Below, piece by piece: positions 1-7,907 of a DNA stretch of 64,000 nt. The notes below the pieces were generated by a model. It worked only from the letters and a program-made list of their open reading frames with translations, was not told the DNA's origin and searched no databases. The stretch is from Prevotella sp. GTDB taxonomy: Bacteria; Bacteroidota; Bacteroidia; Bacteroidales; Dysgonomonadaceae. Numbering within the stretch: the stretch's first letter is position 1; each line of letters begins with the position of its first letter. A program made the translations under genes and the position numbers. The DNA is taken from positions 1 through 64,000 of the forward strand of contig JAITVV010000063.1 of NCBI GenBank assembly GCA_031285625.1. Reading direction: 5' to 3'.

Positions 1-83
1 TGTATTTGTTATTATTTTATATATCAATAACTTATGTAATATATAAAAAAGAATAAGAATAGAAGAAAATGAATGTTTTATTT

Positions 84-126
84 CTCATAATCAGGGGGTC
101 CCTGGTTCAAGCCCAGGTGGGACCAC
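84..126 (+). other. 3' half of a CAU tRNA (att site remnant)
   Basis: The stretch reads as the anticodon loop CTCATAA (84-90), the 3' anticodon stem, the variable loop, a T arm with stem CCTGG/CCAGG and loop TTCAAGC (101-117), the 3' acceptor strand TGGGACC (118-124) and discriminator A (125). The 5' half (acceptor 5' strand, D arm) is absent; bases 1-83 are AT-rich and cannot fold into it. This is therefore a tRNA fragment of the kind left at an attachment site by a tyrosine recombinase, with the matching recombinase gene just downstream. Whether the parent was tRNA-Ile2 or tRNA-Met cannot be told from the 3' half. Confidence 0.75.
113..126 (+). repeat. Left 14-bp att core direct repeat
   Basis: CCAGGTGGGACCAC, the last bases of the tRNA fragment, recurs exactly at 20707-20720 in the same orientation. 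A short direct repeat of a tRNA 3' end on both sides of an integrase-bearing segment is the usual signature of attL/attR. The length is typical of Bacteroidales integrative elements. The identity is seen directly; the att role is inferred. Confidence 0.6.
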
Positions 127-161
127 GAAAGCCGAAGCCAAAATTCGGTCAAAATTAAGAA

Positions 162-196
162 AAGCCTTCTAAATGTTTAGTTTAGAGGGCTTTTTT
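162..196 (+). terminator. Intrinsic terminator after tRNA fragment
   Basis: Stem AAGCCTTCTAAA (162-173) pairs with TTTAGAGGGCTT (181-192) with one G-T wobble, followed by a T run. It sits 36 bp after the tRNA fragment, where a tRNA terminator is expected. Confidence 0.7.
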
Positions 197-262
197 AGTT
201 TTTATACGCTTCTGATTAGTCATCATTCGAACCCGAAAAAGCCAATCTAAAGTCAAAAACCG

Positions 263-302
263 TTACTAAAACATTACTATTTTTGGAAGCTATTTTTAGT
301 AA
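263..302 (+). repeat. Candidate integrase arm-type sites, left end
   Basis: TTACTAAAACATTAC at 263-277 is repeated exactly at 20629-20643 near the right border. An inverted copy of its first nine bases, TTTTAGTAA, lies at 294-302. Both long copies sit on the element side of the 14-bp core in the same orientation, which fits arm-binding sites for the recombinase. The role is inferred. Confidence 0.4.
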
Positions 303-405
303 TGGATTGCGTTGTAAATATCTAATTTACTATCTGTTGTCATAAGGTTGGCTGTCATTCTTCAAAAAGAAAAAACAAAAATTTGTAATTAAAATTTGAA
401 GAATT

Positions 406-1614
406 ATGAAGTCAACATTCCGTACATTATTCTATGTGAGAAAGAATCAGCCTAAAAAGAATGGTAAATATGCTATTATGGCAAAAATTACTATAAACAC
501 GAAAGTAGCTCAACTCGGAACAAAGTTGGAGATTGCTTTGGGGAATTGGGATGCAAAAGCGGATAAAGCGATTGGTCGTACAAATGAAGTAGCAGAAATT
601 AACAGGGCTCTACACGGTTTATCTTCAAAGATTACCAAAGCTTATAATCGGAGGATGGATGAAAACGGATATGCTTTTCCCGATGAAATAAAAAATGATG
701 TACTAGGATTTGAAGCATCAACTAAGACACTAATCAGTTATTTTACGGAGCATAATAACCAATACAAAATGAAAGTCGGTAAACATACTACTCATAAAAC
801 ATACACCAGATATGAACTTGCTAAAACCCGACTCATTGAATACATGAAAGAAAAACATGGGATTGAAGATATATCTATCAGAGAACTAAACGTTGCATTC
901 ATCGAAAACTTTTACCTGTACCTTATGGATAAATGCGATCTCCATAGTAATACAGCTATGAAGTGTGTACAACGATTCAGACGGGTTATTAATTTTATCA
1001 AAGCTACAGGAGAATCAATAAATGATCCATTTATCAATTTTAGAATCCGATTTCAAGAAACTGACAGGGAAGTTTTGACACAAGATGAGATAGATAGAAT
1101 CTGGAAAAAGAATTTCAGGACTCCTAAACTAAATACCGTTCGTGATATATTTATATTCAGTGTATATACCGGACTAGCCTACGTTGATGTATCCAGTCTG
1201 ATGGAAACCAGCGTACAGAAAGCTTTTGACGGAAATTTATGGATAATGATTAAAAGAACAAAAACGAATGTCAATTCAAACATCCGCTTATTGGATATCC
1301 CTAAACAGATTTTAGAAAAGTATAAAGGGAAACAAAAGGATGGGAAATTATTACCAGTTATATCCAATCAGAAGATAAATGAATACTTGAAAGATATAGG
1401 AGAATTATGCGGTATAGATAAACCTCTTTCATTCCATGTTGCCAGGCATTCGTTTGCTACGACAATAGCCCTGTCCAATGGAGTTCCTATCGAAACGGTA
1501 TCAAAGATGTTAGGGCATCGTAGTATTCGTACTACTCAGATATATGCTAAAATCACAGATTTAAAAATAAGCAAGGATATGAATGATTTGGCGAGAAGGA
1601 TTGATAGAAGATAG
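406..1614 (+). CDS. Tyrosine recombinase / integrase
   Basis: This site-specific recombinase probably excises and integrates the element that begins at its left. The 402 aa show an N-terminal arm-type DNA-binding region (about 1-90), a core-binding SAM-like domain (about 105-205) and a catalytic domain (about 215-395). Visible catalytic motifs are HVARHSF near residue 345, LGHRS near 369 and the tyrosine in IYAKI near 383. The first catalytic arginine position reads TGLAYVD near 255, so Arg is replaced by Ala; loss of this arginine is known in IntDOT-like recombinases of Bacteroidales. The gene points away from the tRNA fragment at 84-126, the common layout for an int gene beside its att site. 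Confidence 0.93.
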   Translation: MKSTFRTLFYVRKNQPKKNGKYAIMAKITINTKVAQLGTKLEIALGNWDAKADKAIGRTNEVAEINRALHGLSSKITKAYNRRMDENGYAFPDEIKNDVLGFEASTKTLISYFTEHNNQYKMKVGKHTTHKTYTRYELAKTRLIEYMKEKHGIEDISIRELNVAFIENFYLYLMDKCDLHSNTAMKCVQRFRRVINFIKATGESINDPFINFRIRFQETDREVLTQDEIDRIWKKNFRTPKLNTVRDIFIFSVYTGLAYVDVSSLMETSVQKAFDGNLWIMIKRTKTNVNSNIRLLDIPKQILEKYKGKQKDGKLLPVISNQKINEYLKDIGELCGIDKPLSFHVARHSFATTIALSNGVPIETVSKMLGHRSIRTTQIYAKITDLKISKDMNDLARRIDRR

Positions 1615-1920
1615 AAGGATAGATATCCAATCATAATATAGCAAAATTAGAGAGGTTGATTTTCAGCCTCTTTTTTTACGCCTTATTTCATCTGAACACA
1701 AAGAAATAAGAAAGAGAACAAAATGGCAAACTCACAGCCCTTTGGGTTTTACCGAAAATCTCCATCTTTCAGATAGTATTTTCTCAAAAAGTTTGCCTTA
1801 TTTATTCCTTTCCAAAAAGAGGTGTTTATCAGTTGAAAAAAGGAAAATATATTTAATACTATCTTTATATAGACAGAACTACTGATAGAATATTATATTT
1901 ATCAATATATCAGATATTCT

Positions 1921-2007
1921 AACTTTCGATAGATAGATTTATCTATCAAAAGTTTTATTGATATATCTATGTTACTATCGTACTTTCATTTGTTCGAAAG
2001 TACGATA
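1921..2007. repeat. Two adjacent long inverted repeats
   Basis: The first pair is 1921-1934 with 1941-1954 (14 bp, one mismatch, loop of 6). The second is TATCGTACTTTC (1976-1987) with GAAAGTACGATA (1996-2007), a perfect 12-bp stem with an 8-bp loop. They share CTTTCGATA-like half-sites, so they could be operators or parts of a transfer origin. No T tract follows either, so they are not obvious terminators. Confidence 0.6.
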
Positions 2008-2213
2008 AAACGAACAATCTAACAATTACATGTATATTTCCACAGATATGTTACGTTGGTACGCTCCAACATAGTAGCGTGCTAACATAACAACGGCAAA
2101 ACATCATTTTTTAAGCTTCCATTTTTTTACATGGTAGTGGTTGGCACTGGTTGGCCATAGTCTAAAACTATATTATCCAACATTCAGATTCTAATTTTGC
2201 AAAGTGGATTTTA

Positions 2214-2286
2214 ATGCACGTCAGTGCATGGCAAGGTATGTTTTGAGTACACTCAAAACGTTTTAAGTGCCTTAAAACACCTTGCC
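2214..2286. other. Two-armed folded DNA, candidate oriT
   Basis: Hairpin ATGCAC/GTGCAT (2214-2219, 2224-2229) is followed by an outer stem GGCAAGGT (2230-2237) / ACCTTGCC (2279-2286). The outer stem encloses two more perfect hairpins: GTTTTGAGT/ACTCAAAAC (2240-2248, 2251-2259) and GTTTTAAG/CTTAAAAC (2260-2267, 2271-2278). All stems are exact. The position 76 bp upstream of a mobilization-type gene makes an origin of transfer the leading guess. A plasmid-like replication origin or a structured RNA leader are alternatives. Confidence 0.5.
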
Positions 2287-2361
2287 CACTCCTCTGAAAG
2301 TCGGGGGAAATTAACTCCGGAGTCGTCAATTTTTGTAAAACAATAAAAACAGCTAAAGTTT

Positions 2362-2802
2362 ATGGAAAGTAACAATCAAAGAAAATGGAAAAAGGGAGGA
2401 CGAAAACCAAAGATAGATCCTGCGGTTTATCGGTATTCTATTAGTTTTAATTCAGAGGAAAATACAAAATTCCTATCCTTATGCGAGCAATCTGGAGCTA
2501 AAAACAAAGCTTATTTTATCACATCCTGTATTTTCAATAGGACATTGCGAGTCGTAAGAATAGACAAAAATCTACATGATTACTATATGAGATTAACAAC
2601 TTTCTTTGGCGAATATAGGGCAGTTGAGGTTAATTATAATCAGGTAGTGAAAGCTTTAAATTCTAATTTTTCAGAAAAAAAAGCGATGGCTTTACTGTAC
2701 AAGTTAGAACAGGCTACCATCAAATTGGTGCAAATTCAGCAAAAGGCTATTGAACTTACAAAGGAATTTGGCGAGAAGTATTTAATAATGAGACAGAAAT
2801 GA
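2362..2802 (+). CDS. Mobilization accessory protein (MobA/MobC-like)
   Basis: The 146-aa basic protein has an N-terminal KGGRKPK stretch followed by YRYSISFNSEENTKF. This is the pattern of small relaxosome accessory proteins of Bacteroidales mobilizable and conjugative elements, whose ribbon-helix-helix-like N terminus binds the transfer origin. The C-terminal half is helical with many Lys, Glu and Gln residues. It lies directly downstream of the folded region at 2214-2286, its likely DNA target. No relaxase follows, so the element would need a relaxase from elsewhere or has lost its own. Family assignment is from sequence pattern; function is inferred. Confidence 0.65.
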   Translation: MESNNQRKWKKGGRKPKIDPAVYRYSISFNSEENTKFLSLCEQSGAKNKAYFITSCIFNRTLRVVRIDKNLHDYYMRLTTFFGEYRAVEVNYNQVVKALNSNFSEKKAMALLYKLEQATIKLVQIQQKAIELTKEFGEKYLIMRQK

Positions 2803-2833
2803 TGATGAATTAAAGTATAGCAAGCGAACTAAA

Positions 2834-2907
2834 AAAGCATGGATGCATTATCTCCAGCAATAGGGGTACTGGTATACCTTACGAACAAGAGTAATGCTCC
2901 ATGCTTT
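2834..2907. repeat. Inverted repeat after the mob-type gene
   Basis: AAAGCATGGA (2834-2843) pairs exactly with TCCATGCTTT (2898-2907). It lies in the gap between the convergent mob-type gene and the rteC remnant. The 54-bp loop and lack of a T tract make a simple terminator unlikely. Confidence 0.45.
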
Positions 2908-2998
2908 ATGTGCATGGACATTATTTCCTTTTCTTTTGTTCGTGAATTTTAAATTACCAGTTTTCTATTCGCTAAAGAAAATGAAATACAATGATCTA

Positions 2999-3632
2999 CT
3001 ATTTATCTTTTCCTCTTATTTTTTTCTTTTTAAAAATACCGTTATCCATATTATCCATTCTTTCGTTTAACTTTTCTATCATTTCATCAAGAAAGAGAGT
3101 ACGGCTTCCCACTCGTCGACGGATGGCCCTAAAGGTATCGTAACTGTCTTTTACCTCAAAGGAGAATAACTCACAAAGTCTTTCAATTAATAAATTGATA
3201 TCGATATCTCCATTCTCGAATTTCTTGGTTTCCAAAGCTCCGTATGCAAATTCTACTAAATCAGCTGCTGTTCCGGTCCAATGGATATTTGTTTTTGCCT
3301 TTTCTTCTTTTGAATTCCTTTGTTTGCTATTATTTTGTAATTGCCATTGTAAAATTCTTAGTTCAATATCAATGAGAGAGATTGCCTTGATTGTATATTT
3401 TAAGGCATTTTTTTTCCTCCTTATCGGATAACCCGTCTTGTATTCCGACAAGTTCCAAACGTACAAAACCAAGATTGTAATAGAGTTTTGTAATGTTTGT
3501 TTCAGTTTGTAATTTGTCTAAAAGTTTTACCGAAAATTCTTCATAAACTTCTGTTAACTCTGTTAATAAATCTTCTCCTTTAGAGGTTTTTGCTAATAGT
3601 AAAAATAACCTTGAACTCATTAATTGTTTCAT
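2999..3632 (-). pseudogene. rteC: rteC-like regulator, frameshifted
   Basis: Two overlapping minus-strand frames together form one RteC-like protein of about 210 aa. The N-terminal part starts at 3632 (MKQLMSSRLF) and reads to DKEEKK. The C-terminal part, in another frame, carries HWTGTAADLVEF, the DIDINLLIERLCELF segment and SRTLFLDEMIEKLNERM, the pattern of the RteC C-terminal domain. The frames meet at a run of eight T at 3408-3415 (eight A on the coding strand), so a one-base slip explains the break. RteC is a DNA-binding activator of excision genes in CTnDOT-type elements. The break may be a real mutation, phase variation or a sequencing error. The reconstructed length is somewhat short for the family. 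Confidence 0.7.
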
Positions 3633-3657
3633 AATCTTATAGTGTTATTTAATGAAT

Positions 3658-3687
3658 ATACAGAAACGATTTTTATCGTTTCTGTAT
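3658..3687. terminator. Perfect 13-bp hairpin
   Basis: ATACAGAAACGAT (3658-3670) pairs exactly with ATCGTTTCTGTAT (3675-3687) around a TTTT loop. It lies downstream of the PUL gene ending at 3797 and 26 bp upstream of the rteC-like start at 3632. It may end the PUL transcript (the minus-strand tail is T-rich but broken) or be an operator for the rteC-like gene. Confidence 0.55.
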
Positions 3688-3796
3688 CAATTATTCAAAC
3701 TAGAAACAATCTCATATTTGCATTATCAGAGTTTATCCTCTTATTTTATAAATACCAGATAGGTCTTACGAATATGTCAATATTAACATGTACACT

Positions 3797-5185
3797 TTAT
3801 TGAGCGAATTTCAATCCTTGAATTTTATTCCATCCTCCTCTGGTAAAATCAGGTATTTCTACAGGAGCAGAATTATTATCGAGAGAAATCTCTGTTAGTG
3901 GAATCAGGCAACACCACTCTGCCAGATCATATACATCCATATCAAGCGGTAAGCCTTTTTGCAAACAATAGATCAGTCGGTAGTCCATGATAAAATCCAT
4001 GCCTCCATGTCCGCCCACTTGTTTGGCTTGTTCTTCTATATCTTTTATTATCGGATGTTTGTACTTCTCCATCAAGGCCTTGCGTACTTCATCCGGAATA
4101 AACTCATGAGTAGTCAAATTCTCATGGTTTTTAGTCAATACCGCGTCCAGCATTTCACTACCCAATGCATAACCTTCCACCGGATATTTATTGGCAAATC
4201 CTTTAGTGCCTGTTAATTGGTACATGCGGTTATAGGGGCGTGGAGAAGTTACATTATGCTCTATCAGGATGGACTTTCCTCTCTCTGTACTGATCAGAGT
4301 GCTGGTATGGTCTCCATTACGGAAATCTTTTACATCTTCTCCTCTTTTCTCTTTCAGGTACTGTGGATTTCCAATGGCTTTGGTGTCCACAGAAACCAGA
4401 TAGTTCAGTTTATCGCCTCGGTGTATATTCATTACCTGACAAACGGGTCCTAATCCGTGGGTCGGATACACATCACCACGGTGTTCTTTATTAAAGTCCA
4501 TACGCCAATCGTTCCAATACTCATCCCAATAAGGTTGAAGCCCATGTATGTAAGCTCCTTCCGCGTGTACTAATTCTCCTAATAGGCCTTGCTGAACTAT
4601 ATTTAATGTTGTGAGTTCAAAAAAGTCATATACACAGTTTTCAAGTTGCATACAATGTTTACGGGTTTGTTCGGATGTATTGATCAAATCCCATATTTCG
4701 CCCATAGTCATAGCTGCCGGCACCTCGATAGCTACATGTTTTCCATCTTTCATAGCCTGCACTCCCATCATAGCATGACTTTGCCAGCCGGTAGCGATAT
4801 AAACGAGGTCTACATCGGGAAGGGCAGTAACCTTACGCCAGACTGCCGTATCTCCGTAAAATTCCCGGGCTTTGGGTAATCCTTTTTCTTCCAGTATTTT
4901 ATTTACTTTCTCTGTGTTTTTCTGTTCCACATCGCACAGGGCTACAATCTCCACTCCCGGGATATGTATAATGCGTTGGACAGCACCGGGCCCACGCATC
5001 CCCAATCCGATGAAAGCAATACGTACAGTCGGTAACGGGGTGGTTTTAAGTTCCAGGACGTCTGTTTGTCCTGCCGGACGTTCAGGTACAGGTGTTTTAA
5101 TTAGACTTGATTGTTCTTTCTGCTGTTGGTTATTACAACTGAATAATAACAAACAGGTGGAAAATAAGATGATAAGTTTTCTCAT
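3797..5185 (-). CDS. GH109 alpha-N-acetylgalactosaminidase lipoprotein
   Basis: This enzyme should release terminal alpha-linked GalNAc by the NAD-dependent elimination/addition mechanism of family GH109. The 462 aa begin with a lipoprotein signal (MRKLIILF, then LLLFSCNN), so it is probably membrane-anchored. A Rossmann fold starts near residue 53 with IAFIGLGMRGPGA, the dinucleotide-binding loop; VALCDVE closes the second strand. The C-terminal part has YPTHGLGPVCQ and GGHGGMDF, typical of GH109 rather than soluble Gfo/Idh/MocA dehydrogenases. It is the last gene of the PUL, 12 bp after the sugar kinase gene, which suggests that released GalNAc is phosphorylated next. An ordinary oxidoreductase is the alternative, made unlikely by the export signal and motifs. 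Confidence 0.9.
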   Translation of the reverse strand: MRKLIILFSTCLLLFSCNNQQQKEQSSLIKTPVPERPAGQTDVLELKTTPLPTVRIAFIGLGMRGPGAVQRIIHIPGVEIVALCDVEQKNTEKVNKILEEKGLPKAREFYGDTAVWRKVTALPDVDLVYIATGWQSHAMMGVQAMKDGKHVAIEVPAAMTMGEIWDLINTSEQTRKHCMQLENCVYDFFELTTLNIVQQGLLGELVHAEGAYIHGLQPYWDEYWNDWRMDFNKEHRGDVYPTHGLGPVCQVMNIHRGDKLNYLVSVDTKAIGNPQYLKEKRGEDVKDFRNGDHTSTLISTERGKSILIEHNVTSPRPYNRMYQLTGTKGFANKYPVEGYALGSEMLDAVLTKNHENLTTHEFIPDEVRKALMEKYKHPIIKDIEEQAKQVGGHGGMDFIMDYRLIYCLQKGLPLDMDVYDLAEWCCLIPLTEISLDNNSAPVEIPDFTRGGWNKIQGLKFAQ

Positions 5186-5197
5186 AATTTATAATTC

Positions 5198-6298
5198 TTA
5201 TATTTTATTGTTGTTGACAAATTCTTTCACAAAAGCGTACATATCACTGAAATTTTCTTCCATAGATAGTAGGAGCTTATATTGTGCATGTGCACGTACC
5301 AGATTATGGGTTTTATTTTTTACTTTATAGTAGTTATCACCATCTATAAAGTCCATAAGGAAGCGTAACACTTGCTCATAAGTTATATATTTGGCAGAAA
5401 ATGCCAGATTCTCTATTTCGGATTGGGTTAAAAAAGAAATGGCCTCAGACAGGTACCCTTCGGTGTAAGCTTTGAATATATCCATTTTCATATACACATT
5501 ATCAAGGATTTTATCATCTTCTTTTCCCGCATTGGTATATGACCGGATAGCATCGCCATAGTCATTCAGGCACATGCTGTTCAACACAGTGTCTAAATCG
5601 ATTACACATAGGACTTCTCCTTTATCATCAAATAGAATATTATTTATTTTTGTGTCATTATGAGTAACTCTTTGAGGAATTTCTCCGGATTTGAACTTGT
5701 CCCATAAGGACAGCATTTCTTCGCGCCGACTCTCTATCCAGCTTATTTCCTGCGAAACCAAAGCCTTTCTTCCGACAGGATCTTTACTCAATACTTCATC
5801 CCACTGCCGTAGACGAAATTCCATGTTATGAAAGCCGGGAAGTATATCGGATAAGGGCTCCTCCATATCAGAAAGCATAGACTGAAATCGTCCGATACCT
5901 TTACCTCCACTGAAGGCTAAATGAGGAGAATCGGCGCATTGATAACTCGTAGTATTATCAATAAAAAGACAAGCTGCCCAATACTCTACGTCTTCATCCT
6001 GATAGTATAATTTTCCATCTACAGATGGAATGATAGTCAATGTTTCCCGTAACGGGTCACCGCCTTTCTCCTCTATTTTCTTCTTTAGATGAGAACTTAC
6101 TTTATAGATATTCTCCATCATAGCAGGTACATCCTTGAAGATTGCTTTATTCTTGCATTGAAGAATATAGTTAGGACTATTTCCCTCTGTTTCTACAAAA
6201 TAGGTATCATTAATCAACCCTTCACCTTGCGGACGAATATCCTTTATGACTCCTTCAAATCTGAAATAGCCACCAATATCTTCTGGTAATGACATCAT
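5198..6298 (-). CDS. NahK-like sugar kinase (APH fold)
   Basis: The 366-aa protein has the aminoglycoside phosphotransferase/choline kinase fold. RPQGEGLINDTYFV near residue 22 corresponds to the nucleotide-binding loop. VTHNDTKINNILFD near 210 is the catalytic loop with its Asp, and CVIDLDTV near 230 holds the metal-binding Asp. There is no signal peptide, so it is cytoplasmic. The length and motifs match N-acetylhexosamine 1-kinase-like proteins, which phosphorylate GalNAc or GlcNAc at C1. Its place directly before the GH109 gene supports GalNAc as substrate. Substrate choice is inference; other small substrates are possible. Confidence 0.75.
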   Translation of the reverse strand: MMSLPEDIGGYFRFEGVIKDIRPQGEGLINDTYFVETEGNSPNYILQCKNKAIFKDVPAMMENIYKVSSHLKKKIEEKGGDPLRETLTIIPSVDGKLYYQDEDVEYWAACLFIDNTTSYQCADSPHLAFSGGKGIGRFQSMLSDMEEPLSDILPGFHNMEFRLRQWDEVLSKDPVGRKALVSQEISWIESRREEMLSLWDKFKSGEIPQRVTHNDTKINNILFDDKGEVLCVIDLDTVLNSMCLNDYGDAIRSYTNAGKEDDKILDNVYMKMDIFKAYTEGYLSEAISFLTQSEIENLAFSAKYITYEQVLRFLMDFIDGDNYYKVKNKTHNLVRAHAQYKLLLSMEENFSDMYAFVKEFVNNNKI

Positions 6299-6335
6299 TA
6301 GTTAAATATATTAGTTGATAAACTGTTTCTTCCGG

Positions 6336-7886
6336 TTATTGTTTTTCATAAGCTCCTTTATCGATGCCAGTCCCGACTATCCTTGTATTATTAATTAAAT
6401 CGAACTCATTTTCCGATGGTATATAGCCGGGATCTCCTGTATCTATACAAGGAGATGCAGTACCAAGTCGAAAATCGAATGATTCAATATCAGCAAACAG
6501 AGGGTCGCTAAAGGATGAAGTCAAATCGTTATTCCTAGCATTTTTATATTGGTCGAAAGACGGATAACTAATTCCTTTCCAGAAAAAATTGAAATTTGGC
6601 GTGCTACAATAGTAATTATTATACGATAATGTCAGATTATCATCCTTATCATATACATACAATATGTTTGAGTTTGAATTGGTCGAGTAAAAGATATTGT
6701 TTTTAACAATAGTATTCGATGAACTTATTATGGCGATCTCTCCCAAATATTTTTTATCTGTTGCTGTTGCATTTCCATAAGTTGTGTTATTTATTATCTG
6801 GCAATCTTTTATTACTCTACCCAGAGGGGACCATCCGGCTAAACCTATTCCAAATCCTTCATTATTGTAACATACATTATTCCTGATAATATTATTGCTT
6901 GCAGAATTGTTAATCACCTCACATCCAATAGTAATACCATACACATTGTTATGTGAAATGTTTTTCTCCACAAGAATGTTTGAACTGCCATCCAGATATA
7001 TACCTGCGCCACCTTCTACGGGACTTTTACAATATGAAACACGGTTTTCGGAAATGACACCATTCCTGGGATAATCAGTGTTAGGATCGCTTGAAATACC
7101 CCAATGTCCAGATGCATTTATACCAATATTTCCAGTATTTGTTACTATATTATTATTAACTAGAAACCCATCAACATTTCCTGTTATTCCGATCGCTTCT
7201 GTCCAGCCTGTACGACAATCCTTAATTGTATTACCTTTAATGATAATATCGTGAATAGATTTCGAAGCATGGTAACCGGCCACAGTTATTGCTCCGGCAT
7301 AAACATTTTCCGGATAAGTTATGGTACTGGTAGCGTACAGATTTCTGAAAGTATTCGATTCCACTTCGATGTGATGGGATGCTTCGTCAGAAGTGTTGGA
7401 AATTTTAAGACCTACGGTATACGAGCCCAAACAATCAGCAAAAACCAAACCTTTTATCTTCAGGTAGCTGACCCCATTCAGCAACATCAGTTGTTTTGCA
7501 GTATTATTTCCGCTTATTACTACTTCTTTATCATTGTAATTTTTAATTACAATATATTTGTCAGGAGTTCCTGATACTTTTACATTTACTTCTTCATAAT
7601 ACGTTCCTTCCATAATGTTAACTACGCATCCAGGCTCTACGGTAGTTACAGCTTTTTGGATAGTACGCCATGGAGAAGCAAGTGTTCCCGGGTTATCATC
7701 ATTGCCGGTTGTCGATACAAAGTAGTTACCCTCTTCGACAGAAGGAGATGGAGGGGTAGGAGCGGGCGGGTTAGCCGGATCTTCTCCGGCAGATGACGAC
7801 TCACAAGAAGCGAGGGCAAACATCATACCCAAACACATCAATATTTTAAAGATTTGTTTTCTTATATGTATATAATTTGTTTTCAT
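6336..7886 (-). CDS. Parallel beta-helix lipoprotein
   Basis: The 516-aa protein has a signal ending at ALASCESS, so it is a likely lipoprotein, then a proline-rich spacer. YFVSTTGNDDNPGTLASPWRT near residue 54 is the entry motif common to secreted right-handed beta-helix proteins. The remaining part is made of short Asn/Ile/Val-rich coils such as IIKGNTIKDC, LVNNNIVTN and NIIRNNVCYNN. Such folds occur in polysaccharide lyases and some glycosidases. Catalytic residues cannot be assigned by eye. It follows the GH2 gene by 21 bp and probably acts on the same polymer. A fragment of a second copy is seen at 13358-13395. Confidence 0.8.
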   Translation of the reverse strand: MKTNYIHIRKQIFKILMCLGMMFALASCESSSAGEDPANPPAPTPPSPSVEEGNYFVSTTGNDDNPGTLASPWRTIQKAVTTVEPGCVVNIMEGTYYEEVNVKVSGTPDKYIVIKNYNDKEVVISGNNTAKQLMLLNGVSYLKIKGLVFADCLGSYTVGLKISNTSDEASHHIEVESNTFRNLYATSTITYPENVYAGAITVAGYHASKSIHDIIIKGNTIKDCRTGWTEAIGITGNVDGFLVNNNIVTNTGNIGINASGHWGISSDPNTDYPRNGVISENRVSYCKSPVEGGAGIYLDGSSNILVEKNISHNNVYGITIGCEVINNSASNNIIRNNVCYNNEGFGIGLAGWSPLGRVIKDCQIINNTTYGNATATDKKYLGEIAIISSSNTIVKNNIFYSTNSNSNILYVYDKDDNLTLSYNNYYCSTPNFNFFWKGISYPSFDQYKNARNNDLTSSFSDPLFADIESFDFRLGTASPCIDTGDPGYIPSENEFDLINNTRIVGTGIDKGAYEKQ

Positions 7887-7907
7887 GATACTCTAATAAA
7901 AAATGAT

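Larger units (their letters stand above)
1615..2361. other. Non-coding, hairpin-rich stretch
   Basis: No credible gene is seen between the integrase and the mobilization-type gene. The 5' part is AT-rich. From 1921 onward it is packed with inverted repeats (listed separately), including paired hairpins at 1921-2007 and a two-armed structure at 2214-2286. ACTCCGGAGT (2314-2323) is a perfect palindrome just before the next gene. Such density of folding before a mob-type gene suggests a transfer or processing origin. Confidence 0.6.

Noticed and set aside
1-83. 5' half of the tRNA in the first bases
   Set aside because: No D-arm or acceptor sequence complementary to 118-124 is present.
3797-5185. 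Reading this as a cytosolic Gfo/Idh/MocA dehydrogenase
   Set aside because: Lipoprotein signal, length and GH109-type motifs fit the glycosidase family better.
4872-5330. 152-aa plus-strand frame opposite the GH109 and kinase genes
   Set aside because: It is antisense to two well-supported genes, has no family resemblance and an unlikely composition.
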